Source of the DNA: Orychophragmus violaceus
Lineage: Eukaryota; Streptophyta; Magnoliopsida; Brassicales; Brassicaceae
Direction: 5' to 3'
Length of the DNA stretch: 64,000 bases
Assembly: GCA_030180135.1 (NCBI GenBank)
Contig: CM058234.1
Location: 7,313,543-7,377,542, forward strand
Part shown: one piece after another, positions 55,018 to 64,000 of the stretch
How the letters are laid out: the number at the start of each line of letters is the position of its first letter
Numbering within the stretch: the first letter of the stretch is position 1
Position numbers and translations under genes: made by a program
The notes under the pieces: model-generated
What the model saw: only the letters and a program-made list of their open reading frames with translations
The model's database searches: none
Told to the model about the DNA's origin: nothing

Positions 55018-55345
55018 GTTTTAGCGACTACAAGTTGCAACTGATTTTATAGTCGCTAAATATTGCGACTATTTAGCGACTAAATTGCGACTAAGTTTGC
55101 GACTAATAAGGAATAGTCGCAATTTAGTCGCTAAATTGCGACCACATGTTATTAGTCGCTATTTAGTCGCTATTTAGCGACTATATAGCGACTAAATTCG
55201 GCGGGTCGCTAAACGGTTTTATATTTAGTCGCAAAAAGTTGTTATAAAGTTGTTATAAACACGTTTATATTGTGGCACGCGTAGCTGTAACTAATTTTTG
55301 CGATATAGTCGCTAAATAGTCGCTAAATAGTCGCAAAAATATTTA
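55018..55345. repeat. Left subterminal repeats of the CACTA element
   Basis: More than a dozen copies of TAGTCGC(A/T)A and its inverse GCGACTA occur, often as TAGTCGCTAAATAGCGACTA-type inverted pairs. Such subterminal words are the usual transposase-binding sites of CACTA elements. Confidence 0.85.
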
Positions 55346-55369
55346 TATATACAAATATGAAGTCGATCT

Positions 55370-56360
55370 CTCCTTATACCCTAAACCCTAAACAAACCGT
55401 AAAACTCTAAATTATAAACAAAAATGTAATAAATAAAACTCTAATTACTATATAACATATAAAATTAAGTACAACACTTAAAACCTTAAATATTACCCTT
55501 CAAACCCTATACCCTAAACCCTAAACAAACCCTAAAACTCTAAATTATAAATAAAATTTCAAATAACTAAAACTCTAATTACTATTTAATATATAAAATC
55601 AAGTACAACAATTAAAACTTTAAACACTACCCTTCAAACCCTATACCCTAAACCCTAAAACTCTAAATTATAAACAAAAATCTAATAAATAAAACCCTAA
55701 TTACTATATAACATATAAAATTAAAATTAAGTACAACACTTAAAACCTAAAACATTACCCTTCAAACCCTATACCCTAGAAAAACCCTAAAACTCAAAAT
55801 TATAAACAAAAACTAATAACTAAAGCTTCAATTGCTAAAATGTATATTAAATTAAAATACATCACTTATACTCTCTTAAACATTACCCTTTAAACCTTAT
55901 ACCCTAAAATCATACTCTAAACCATTAATCATAACCTTCATTGCATTTTGCTAATGATGAATATATGTTTTGGGTGTATGCTTTAGGATTTACTCTAAAC
56001 CATTAATCATAACGACACTTAAAACCTTAAACATTACCTTTCAAACCCTATACCCTAAACCCTAAACAAACCCTAAAACTAAATTACAAACAAAATTTAA
56101 TAACTAAAACTCTAATTACTCTATAATATATAAAATTAAGTACAACACTTATAACCTTAAACATTACCCTTCAAAACCTATACCCTAAAACCCTATAACT
56201 TAAACTATAATCATACTATAAACATTAATCTTAATCATAAACTATTAAATCAAAATATAAACATCAATTATAAAAGAGTTATTATTTCTAAATCTAAACT
56301 TTTGAAACTTTAATTTAAACCTTACCCTCCAAACCTTATACCCTAAACCATAATATACTA
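55370..56360. repeat. Telomere-like tandem repeat field in the CACTA element (period about 130 bp)
   Basis: Units contain 'TACCCTAAACCCTAAAC' followed by 'AAACTCTAAATTATAAAC' and 'AAGTACAACACTTAAAACC', recurring near 55377, 55510, 55645, 55770, 56050, 56170 and 56340 with increasing decay. Only two or three CCCTAAA words occur per unit, so it is not a true telomere array. Confidence 0.75.
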
Positions 56361-56989
56361 CAAACGTTAAACTTAATATATTTTTTTTAATAACCTTACC
56401 ATAATATTTTTAAAAACCTTAAAATTTAACGCTTTAAAACTTTCATTTTCAATAAAATTCAAATAAAATCATATTTTAAATCTTAAGTTCACACTCCTAA
56501 ATCAAAAACTTAATTACACAAAGATTACATATTTATTTATGATTTTCTTTTAAAATCTACTAATCTTTTAATACTAATAATAAATATAGAAGTCTTATGA
56601 AAAAAAAAGAAATATTTGTATATACTAAGAAATAAACTTTTAAACTTAAAATAAATAAAATATGCATGTATACCAAAATTAAAAATTTATTACTTTTGAA
56701 ATAATTTTAGCTATTATATATACTCATTTTAATTATTTTCAAATCATTTTGAAAAATATTTAACACTCTTAGAAGTTTTATCTCTTATCAATTTAATTTT
56801 AACAATTTTAAAATTTTCATTTTAACAATTTTTATTATTTTTAATTTATTTAGAGTATTATATATGAATTAAACCCAGCTAATTTTTTCATTGGTTAATA
56901 TCTGATCACAAGGATCACTAATCTTATCCGTTGAATCTATTTCTCATATCAATCCTGGACCGTTAGATCAACTCGGTGTTGCTAAAAAA

Positions 56990-57595
56990 AAAAAAAAAAA
57001 ACCCTAGTTCCACTTCGTTTCTGATTTGCGCCGTCAAAGAACAAAGTCTATCACTTCATCTCTTCACCATTCGATCTGAGCTCTTCCTTCACCTTCAATT
57101 TCCTTCACCTTCAATTTCCTTCTTCCTTCACCTTCACCTTCAACCTTCACCTTCCTTCACACTTCAATTTCCTTCACCAATCGTTTATTATCTTCCTTTC
57201 ACCAGATGGTATGCTTGCCGTGGAAGTGGTGCGGCTTCATCACAGGAAACCATCTGCTAACCTTCGTCGCCGCCATGGAGCTTCCGCATCGAACCGTCGT
57301 GACACCGCGGAGAAGGCCAGATCCGGAGAAGAGGCGTCCCGGACCACGCTCGCCGCCTTCGTTCTCCGATAACTGCTTCGTTCGCTACCGTCTCTCGCTT
57401 GCCGTCTCCTGGCAGAGATGTCACCGGAGCTGGCGGTGAAACAGCCTCGCCAAAGCATCAACCTCGCCGGAGGCTTCATCTCCCCAGATAACGCCGAGGA
57501 CTCCCGAAGCAGCCATCACACCGGAGGGAGAGGACCAAAGCCTGAAGAAGCTGATGTCGGAGCACCTCGCCGGAGCAAAAGCCAGATCTACTTTA
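56990..57595 (+). other. GC-rich, gene-like segment inside the CACTA element
   Basis: After an A-run come a CTTCACC-rich leader (57060-57180, repeats of 'TTCACCTTCAATTTCC') and about 400 bp of GC-rich sequence. An open frame of 77 codons (57206-57439, 'MVCLPWKWCGFITG') overlaps another of 75 codons (57418-57645), and the minus strand has one of 79 codons. No domain is recognised. The base composition is unlike the rest of the element, which suggests a captured host fragment. Confidence 0.45.
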
Positions 57596-57844
57596 AAAAA
57601 AATATATTAATATGTTTGTTTAATATTTTAATATCAATAATGTAATTAATTTTCTATTTTATTACAAATTGTTTTTTTATAAATAACAGAATTAAATTTG
57701 TGTATTTGTTTAAATTATTTTTTCTTAAGAATTGATTTTATTTAAATTTTAATTTAATTTATTTAATTAATATTTTGCCAACATTTATTTAATTAATATT
57801 TATTTAGTATATAACAAAATTAATATTTTTTATTGTTATTCTTA

Positions 57845-58100
57845 TTAGTCGCTAATTAGTCGCTAAAATAACTACATATCAGTCGCAAATTAGTCGCTAC
57901 TGAGTCGCTATTTTTAGCGACCTATAGCGACTAAATTTAACAAAATATATATAGTCGCTAAATAGTCGCAATTTAGCGACTAATATAGCGACTAATAAAA
58001 TTAGCGACCACAGATTAGCGACTAAAGTAGTTAGTCGCTATTTAGTCGCAAAACATAATTTTGCGACTAAATAGCGACTATTTACGCAGTCGCTAAAACC
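57845..58100. repeat. Right subterminal repeats of the CACTA element
   Basis: Same TAGTCGC/GCGACTA words as the left side, about 15 copies, before the terminal inverted repeat. Confidence 0.85.
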
Positions 58101-58116
58101 CTGTTTTCTTGTAGTG

Positions 58117-58683
58117 TATATATATATAGTCAATTGTAAATGTTTAATTGATATGTTTTCTCGCGCAATTGGTCTAAAATAGCAAAGATAACCCCATACA
58201 TAGTGTTAATGAAGATTTTGATGGAACAACATATAAAGATTTTTTGTTTAATTTGATTCAGTTAATCTTTTATGATATTTTGGGTAAAAACCAAAAAAAA
58301 AAAAAAACCGAAAATATCTAAAATCGGAACGAACCTGAAATATACTGTTTATTTTGAGTATTTTACATGTATAATAATTTAGGATTTGAACCGATCCAGA
58401 CCCGAAAGGATCCGACGCAACCCGAACCAAAACTTGGCTGGGTTCTATATGGATACAAAACTTTCTTACTCGAATATACCGGTATTCGAATAGACCCGAC
58501 CCAAACTCGACCCAAATACTCGAACACTCATTCTTATGTAGTAAGGCTTGGGCGGGTCGAACCCGCGACCCGCGACCCGCCCTGTGAAGGGTTAACTATT
58601 TTCGACCCATTAAAATTCGACCCGTCAAATCTTGAAAAAAACTAGTTGATTTGTATCCACCCCATTTAATTTACAGGTTATTC
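58117..58683. repeat. Duplicated block (copy 2), middle part
   Basis: It continues the alignment to 43420-43960 directly after the CACTA insertion. It contains words of the 'GACCCGAA' and 'GGATCCGA' type, suggesting an older decayed MITE underlies the block. Confidence 0.75.
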
Positions 58684-59321
58684 TAGGCATGGGCATTCGG
58701 GTATTCGGTTCGGTTCTGGGTAGGAACTATTCGGTTGGGTATTTCGGTTCTATAGATTTAGGATCCAATGGGCACTTTATAATTTTCGGTTTGGTTCAGG
58801 TTCGGTTCCGGTTCGGTTCGGTTCCATCATTTTAGGAACCGTAAAATACCCGAATTTTTCGGTTCTTAAACGGTTCCGGATATTTTGGAACCAAAACAAT
58901 TTTTACCCGAAATCAACAAAAAATACCTGTAATCAACAACAAAAAAATATCTGAAATCAACAAAAAAAAACCAAAATTTCTGTTAATTTAACAAATCATT
59001 AGCCAAAAATAAATAAAAAGTCTATGATTCAATGTCAATAACATAACATAAACATAAATTTCATAGATCTAACAATATTTTCATATGATTCTTTATGTGG
59101 ATGTTGAAACCATGGATAATATTTTACTAAGCCTTATAGAAGTTCGGTTCTTCGGTTCCGTATTTTGGTTCTCGGTTCGGTTCCGGTTCCTACCTGATAC
59201 CCACGGTTCCTCAACTCAGGATCCAATGGATATTATATGTGGAACCAAATAAAAAAATTCGGTTCCGGTTATCGGTTCTTCGATTCCGGTTCTTCGGTTC
59301 CGGTTTTTATGCCCAGGCCTA
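58684..59321. mobile_element. hAT-type MITE, 638 bp, with 8-bp duplication GGTTATTC
   Basis: Ends are TAGGCATGGGCA and TGCCCAGGCCTA. The perfect duplication GGTTATTC flanks it (58676-58683 and 59322-59329). The homologous locus at 43952 has one copy of the target (TGTTATTC) and no element. The two halves are inverted repeats rich in TTCGGTTCCGG. No coding. Confidence 0.88.
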
Positions 59322-59329
59322 GGTTATTC

Positions 59330-59633
59330 GAAGGTAATCCACAAATATTAAAATAATAATTAAAATTTTAAATATATATTTTTAGTAAAAATAATATTTA
59401 CTAATAAAGTTTTAATATTAAAATGTAAATTCATAATTTTATATTTTTATTTATTTTAAAAATAAATTTCATAAAAAATTAACAAAATTTTAATTTTAAT
59501 AAAATTCTGCCGGTAACCCTCAATTCGCGATCAAAGTATTCTGATCCACATCTATCCCGCCAAAGAATCTCCAACCCACATCCATTCTACAAATTTTTAA
59601 AAAAAATGATCCACACCCGTTCTAAATTAAAAG
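59330..59633. other. AT-rich flank, partly duplicated block
   Basis: The first 150 bp match 43960-44075; beyond that the copies differ. No gene. Confidence 0.55.
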
Positions 59634-59996
59634 CAGTGTTCTAAAAAGCGTTATAGACGGCCGTTTAGACGCTAGACTCTCATGAACCGTTCTGATTACC
59701 TTTTAATCCGCCTAGAAAATTATAATATTATAATAATAAATCAATATAATATTTATTATTTATAAATTGTGATAATTCGTATATTATATTATAAAATCTT
59801 ATGATAATAATTAAAATGAATTTTTTATTTATAAATCATGATATTTCATATATTTTGTTGTATATATATTCAAGATACTGTTTAATCTTATAAACGTTTA
59901 GGCCGCTTAGTTACAATCTAGATTTCCGATTAGGCGTTCTAGGCGCTAAGCGTTGGCTCACCGCCCGACTAGCGCCTAGCGCTTTCTTGAACCCTG
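59634..59996. mobile_element. hAT-type MITE, 363 bp, with 8-bp duplication ATTAAAAG
   Basis: Terminal inverted repeats are CAGTGTTCTAAAAAGCG and its partner CAGGGTTCAAGAAAGCG. A perfect 8-bp duplication ATTAAAAG lies at 59626-59633 and 59997-60004. Subterminal GCGCCTAG/CTAGGCGC words are visible. No coding. It is a different family from the TAGGCC elements. Confidence 0.88.
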
Positions 59997-60243
59997 ATTA
60001 AAAGTAATAATATCAAAGTGGATTTGAATGACCTTTATAATAATAGCTAATAAAATTGACTATTTAAAAGTATATGAATGGTTATCTATGTTTGGATTTT
60101 AGAATATTCACTATATTTTATAAATACTTTAATTTCATTTGTGAATATATAGTAACCCATATTATATTATCTTCTAAAATGAACAAATGTTTTGAAACAC
60201 TTTGATTTGATTGATATTGCATATTATGATATTGGATTTGGAT
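59997..60243. other. AT-rich intergenic, no gene seen
   Basis: No recognised signal is present. Confidence 0.5.
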
Positions 60244-63200
60244 TTTTTTTTTTAACGTCTATAATATTCTAACAATCAATATGATGTTCATACACTAGTC
60301 TTTGAACTACTAACAGAAGACTTTGAAAAATAACAAAATCAGAATATTGATTTACTAACTTGGCTAAAGTGTCAGCTATGTGATACCTCTCTCGATTAAC
60401 TGCTTCCAATGAGCATTCAGATAGCTTTCGAATCCATACATCAATATACAGCACCATTGTCCCCAATTCAGTGTTATCTTCTTGCTTGTTAACCGTATTA
60501 CGCAATTCTTGACAGTTGGTTTTGAACCATACTTGACGCCATCCATGAATCCAAGTTTGTTGGAGAACTAGTAGAAAACTAAGGGCTTCTTCTTGTAATG
60601 GAGTTGAGATAGCCTTAAGTTTAGCATGGCCGGACAAAATATGATCCCCATCTGAATTCTTAATAATCCATCCGACACCAGTGTACTTTCCATTAAGCGT
60701 GTGAGTACTATCGAAATTACTTTTAAGCCAATCTGTAGGTAGTTTGTCCCAACAAGATGAACGAGAAAGAACGGCATTACCTCTAATGTTTTCATATAAC
60801 TATGGATGAGTCTCTATCCATTCGGAAGTAGCATTAAGACTTTTATCTGAATCCTCTTTAAGATGTACATTCCTCTTTAAAAACAAAAACTCGTTTCGTG
60901 ATTTACAATTCAGCCATAACACCCAGCAAGGTAAAATTATCCTGTCAAGAGGTAATTGAGCATCGGCATAGATATTTAGAACCCACTGCATATTAGCTTT
61001 AAGTCATTAGCAATGTTATTGTTGACAAAAACTGCACATCTCCAAACTGCTTGAGAATATTGGCATTGAAATAAAATATGGTTAATAGATTCATCATCAA
61101 CACAACACCTTTGGCATGTTAGATTCCCTGGTGTACCTCTTGACCTTAATCTGACTGCGCATGGCAGAGCTCCCGAAATTGCTTTCCACATAAAAAGTTG
61201 GACTTTTGAAGCTATCTTCAATTTCCATATAGCTAACTTTATATCGATTGAACCTGGTGGCGCAGCAATCTGAACCTCATCATCCATATGCATCGCTAAT
61301 CTATATCCCAACTTGATTGTGTACTGAAAATCCTTCGTATAAGGCCAAATAAATCGATCATCAGAACCATATCTAGATAAATACACAAACTTTGCTAAAG
61401 CAGCGTCCTCCACTCTTAAAACGTCTTCTAGCAGTGTCTCATTCCACTCCCGCTTTCTTGGTACAAATAAATCACAAACTTTCATGTCTGGAACAGTTTC
61501 TGCTCCTGATACTAGTCTAGGTGGTATAGTTGGTAACGACTTATCCCGCCATACATTAGTCTTGACACCGGTACCAATCTGAACTCTTGATCCTTGTTTT
61601 AGCAGATTCTTACATGCTTGTATGGATCACCAACCATAGGAACAATTATCATTTCACATCGAATCTAAGAACTTCGATGAATGATAATAACGACTCTTAT
61701 AAATTTGAGCTAACAATGTGTTCGGATTCTGCAAAATTCTCCATGCTTGCTTAGCCAGCAAAGCAATATTGAACTTACTTTAATCCCTAAAGCCAAACCC
61801 TCCCTCCTGTTTGGGTAGACATAGCCTCTTCCACGATATCCATGGTATTTTACGTTTACCATTTTTCTTGCCCCACCAAAATTCTGTAACCTTACTAGTG
61901 ATTGCATCCGTAGTCGTCTTGGGAAAGAGGAAACAATTGGCTTGAATCACCGATTTAATTAGAACCTCTTTACCAGCTTGTGAAAGAAACTAATTATACC
62001 ATCCTCCCACCTTACTATTTACCTTATCAACCACATCCTGAAAAGCCTCTTCTTTACTCCTCTCAAACTGTTTTGGTAATCCTAAGTAATTACCACCACC
62101 TCCAACTCTATCTACGCCGAGTATTCTATGTATACTTACGCGCTGAGCTTGTGGAATTTTGTTTCGAATATTACAGATGAATTGGTATAGTTGACCTTTT
62201 GTCTTGATAACCTTTCATAGCTTTGTAAAATACGATTCATCTCAGTAACATCCTGCTCCGTTGCACGACAAAAAAAACAAAGAGACATTAGCAAATAGTA
62301 AGTGATTGACCGTTGGGCAATTTCTTGCGAGTCTCATACCTTGAAAATCACCATTGACTTCCGAAACAACCATCATTTGGCTAAGAACTTCTGCACACAT
62401 CAAGAATAGATATAGTGAAAGGGAATCACCATGACGTATTCCTTGAGTTGGTGTTATATTTCCATAAGCAGACCCATTCACTAGAACTGAATAAGAAACC
62501 GTTTTGACACACAACATAATCCAAGAAATCCATCTCTCTGCGAATCCTAAATTTCTCATAGCTTCTTCCAAAAACGCCCATTCAACACGATCATACGCTT
62601 TACTAATATCAGTCTTGATAGCAATATACCTCTCTGCACAATCTCTTTTTCGATTTCAGGCCATGTAATAGCTCATGGGCTATCAAGATATTATCTTGGA
62701 TATGCCTGCCATGAACAAAAGCTGCTTGAGAGTCTGAAATGACCAGATTAAGACTAGGTTTTAGCTGCAAAACAAATATTTTGAGATTATTTTGTAGCTG
62801 ATCGAACATAAGCTAATTGGACGATAATCACTCATGGATTCTTCATCTGTGACTTTACGAAGCATGCAGATATTAGTTCGGTTTAGCTGTGGGTCTAGTT
62901 CATTGTTTGAGAAAAAATGCTTGACCGTGTTACACACATCATAAGAAAACCAACTCCCAGAATTGTTGGTAAAATGCTGCAGTGAACCCATCTGTTCCTG
63001 GAGCCTTTTCTGCTCCTAACATAAAGACCGCTGTTTTTATTTCCTCATCTGTGACTGGTAAGAGAAGAGTATTATTCATTGAGTCTGTTACCCGTTTATG
63101 AATTAGTGGCATGTGATTCATAGTATCTGATTCTCCGGCAGTACTGCTGAACATAGAAGTGAAATACTCCTCAGCCACTTTGGATATTGCTTCATCTCGT

Positions 63201-63490
63201 GTGTGAGTAATTTCGTAATCATCTCGTATGGCCTTTATGTAATTACGTTTACGCCGAACCTTGGTGATACCATGATAAAATCGTGTATTACGATCCGCTG
63301 ACTGCAAATATGTAACTCTGTTTTTACATTTCCAGAAATTCTCTTCGTTCTTGTATGCATTATTGAACTCAGTATGCATTTGGTGAATCTGAATCGTTGG
63401 TATGTCAACATCCCGAAGTGCATTATCGATTCTGCTACGTAGCAAAGTGATCTGTTCAGCTGCTTTTTGGCGGTTCCTGCGCTTCCACCT
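60244..63490 (-). mobile_element. LINE, 5'-truncated in the endonuclease, degenerate
   Basis: On the minus strand it starts abruptly at about 63490 in the endonuclease-RT linker. It runs through RT, the zinc-binding RT-C region and RNase H, and ends in an A-tail (plus-strand T-run at 60244-60255). No matching duplication was found: the right junction is SINA coding sequence, whereas the left flank is not SINA. Parts match the deleted LINE at 44076-44660. Confidence 0.88.
60269..63445 (-). pseudogene. LINE ORF2 remnant: RT, zf-RVT and RNase H
   Basis: Linker and RT entry: 'SADRNTRFYHGITKVRRKRN' and 'APGTDGFTAAFYQQFW' (63445-62939). RT continues at 62809-62242 with 'SQAAFVHGRHIQDNILIAHE' and 'GDSLSLYLFLMCAE'; the active-site box near 62290 reads 'FANVS' where YADD/FADD is expected, so catalysis is lost. 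The zinc-binding reverse-transcriptase region is at 61485-60976 ('KIASKVQLFMWKAISGALP', 'CQRCCVDDESINHILFQC'). RNase H lies at 60795-60269 ('FKTNCQEL' where a catalytic Asp is usual; 'RYHIADTLAKL'). Several frame changes separate the pieces. It is inactive. Confidence 0.88.
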
Positions 63491-63493
63491 TGT

Positions 63494-63616
63494 TATTCAG
63501 TTCTCACCAGAGTTGGTGAAGTGAGCAATGAACCACCGGATGGGGGTTTTATGTTTGTTCCTTCATACATGTGCACTTTCTACAAGTTGCAGATATGCAT
63601 CAAGCGGGAGACTTAA
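63494..63616 (+). pseudogene. SINA-like copy 4: last 40 codons
   Basis: In frame from 'SVLTRVGEVSNEPPDGG' to 'CIKRET' and the stop at 63614-63616, nearly identical to the C-terminus of the intact gene, with a few changes (Phe for Leu and Phe for Cys). Everything upstream is missing, and LINE sequence abuts at about 63490. The TRAF-like domain is reduced to its last strands, so it is non-functional. Confidence 0.88.
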
Positions 63617-63830
63617 TAGGATCACCAAGAAACTACAGTTTCACCACTCATCAGCCAGACTGATGCTTTTAACTATTTTTATGTTTGTGCTTAAGGAGTT
63701 TGAAATAGAGCTTTTGACTCTTTGTGCTTTTTCTTTTGGGAAAATTACAATGGGAATTTCTGAAATTAATAGATATGTAATGCAACCTCTAATCTTGTTT
63801 TTTAAATTAGTATATCATCTTCTTAAAATA
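63617..63830 (+). other. 3' flank of SINA-like copy 4
   Basis: It matches the 3' flank of the intact gene (54654-54800), including 'GCTTTTGACTCTTTG' and 'CTTTTGGGAAAATTACAATGGG'. After this the two loci diverge. To the end of the window I see no further gene. Confidence 0.7.
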
Positions 63831-64000
63831 TGCTGAAATGGATCAAATAATGAAACTTATATATTAGATTTTCTGTGTAAACTATATTATCTAACACTTG
63901 AAAATTAATGTGTGATATGGATCTAAATGTAAGTTGTTTGAATTCTGTTAGTTTTACTTTTATCCAAAATCGTTGTTCTGTTTTGTACGAAACCAAATGA

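Larger units (their letters stand above)
55001..58116. mobile_element. Non-autonomous CACTA (En/Spm-type) DNA transposon, 3.1 kb
   Basis: Terminal inverted repeats start CACTACAAGAAAACAGGG and extend to about 29 bp (55001 onward and ending at 58116). The 3-bp duplication is TAT within a TA-rich target. The matching locus at about 43415 has the uninterrupted target. Subterminal zones carry many direct and inverted TAGTCGC/GCGACTA words. No transposase domain is found in the interior, which holds a telomere-like repeat field and a GC-rich gene-like stretch. Confidence 0.93.

Noticed and set aside
55370..56360. True interstitial telomere
   Set aside because: CCCTAAA words are few per 130-bp unit and lie inside CACTA borders, so a chromosome-fusion origin is not supported.

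Overview
This is a plant nuclear window, almost certainly from a Brassicaceae genome close to Arabidopsis. The evidence is a two-exon SINA-like RING gene with three broken relatives, Brassicaceae-type Helitron ends, DUF4283-type LINEs, an Athila-like gypsy element with an Asp-tRNA-type primer site, and Copia elements with Met-tRNA primer sites. The region is a graveyard of nested retrotransposons, as expected of pericentromeric or otherwise TE-rich chromatin. The only convincing host gene that looks intact is the SINA-like gene at 53355-54653. One Copia element (18452-26236) looks complete and recently inserted.

Layout. 1-3604: broken minus-strand LINE. 3786-6077: minisatellite, a Helitron end, AT-rich DNA and a gypsy-type LTR remnant. 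6078 to about 15270: an old minus-strand Copia (A). It was invaded by a plus-strand Copia (B, 7888-12961, TSD GAACA), and its LTR was invaded by a solo LTR (13245-14784, TSD GGCTA). About 15271-15610: promoter of a lost SINA copy. 15794-27082: a very long minus-strand LTR, interrupted by the intact Copia C (18452-26236, TSD CTTCT, apparently identical 641-bp LTRs). 27481-28196: short Sadhu-like retroposon. 28401-28919: hAT-type MITE. 29084-30740: non-autonomous Helitron. 30870-31855: SINA remnant between two half-MITEs. 32976-40824: a second Sadhu-like retroposon, split by a non-autonomous Athila-like element F (33915-40420, TSD GGCGG). 41264-42490: unclassified broken ORF. 43205-45345: duplicated block plus internally deleted LINE. 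45346-52745: retroposon remnant split by degenerate Copia D (45843-52628, TSD AGGGG). 52850-54800: intact SINA-like gene. 55001-58116: CACTA element. 58684-59321 and 59634-59996: hAT MITEs. 60244-63490: minus-strand LINE. 63494-63616: 3' end of a fourth SINA copy.

Four SINA-related pieces at about 15.3, 31, 53 and 63.5 kb, with matching promoters or 3' flanks, show that the locus was a SINA-like tandem cluster that transposons have since expanded and broken. A similar cluster is known on A. thaliana chromosome 5; synteny is inferred, not tested.

Most unusual signal. The Athila-like element F and the Copia element D are from different superfamilies, yet both carry the same paired palindrome. 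Two 14-bp sites of the type GYRTCGATCGAYRC lie with their centres 20-22 bp apart, about two helical turns. I count 17 pairs: 9 in F and 8 in D. They sit in LTRs, leaders, the 3' non-coding region and coding sequence. One pair in D looks like a clean insertion into the integrase coding region when compared with Copia C. Three other LTR elements here (the solo LTR, Copia A and Copia C) carry their own, different CpG-rich inverted-motif clusters in LTR or leader DNA. I do not recognise this as a described system.
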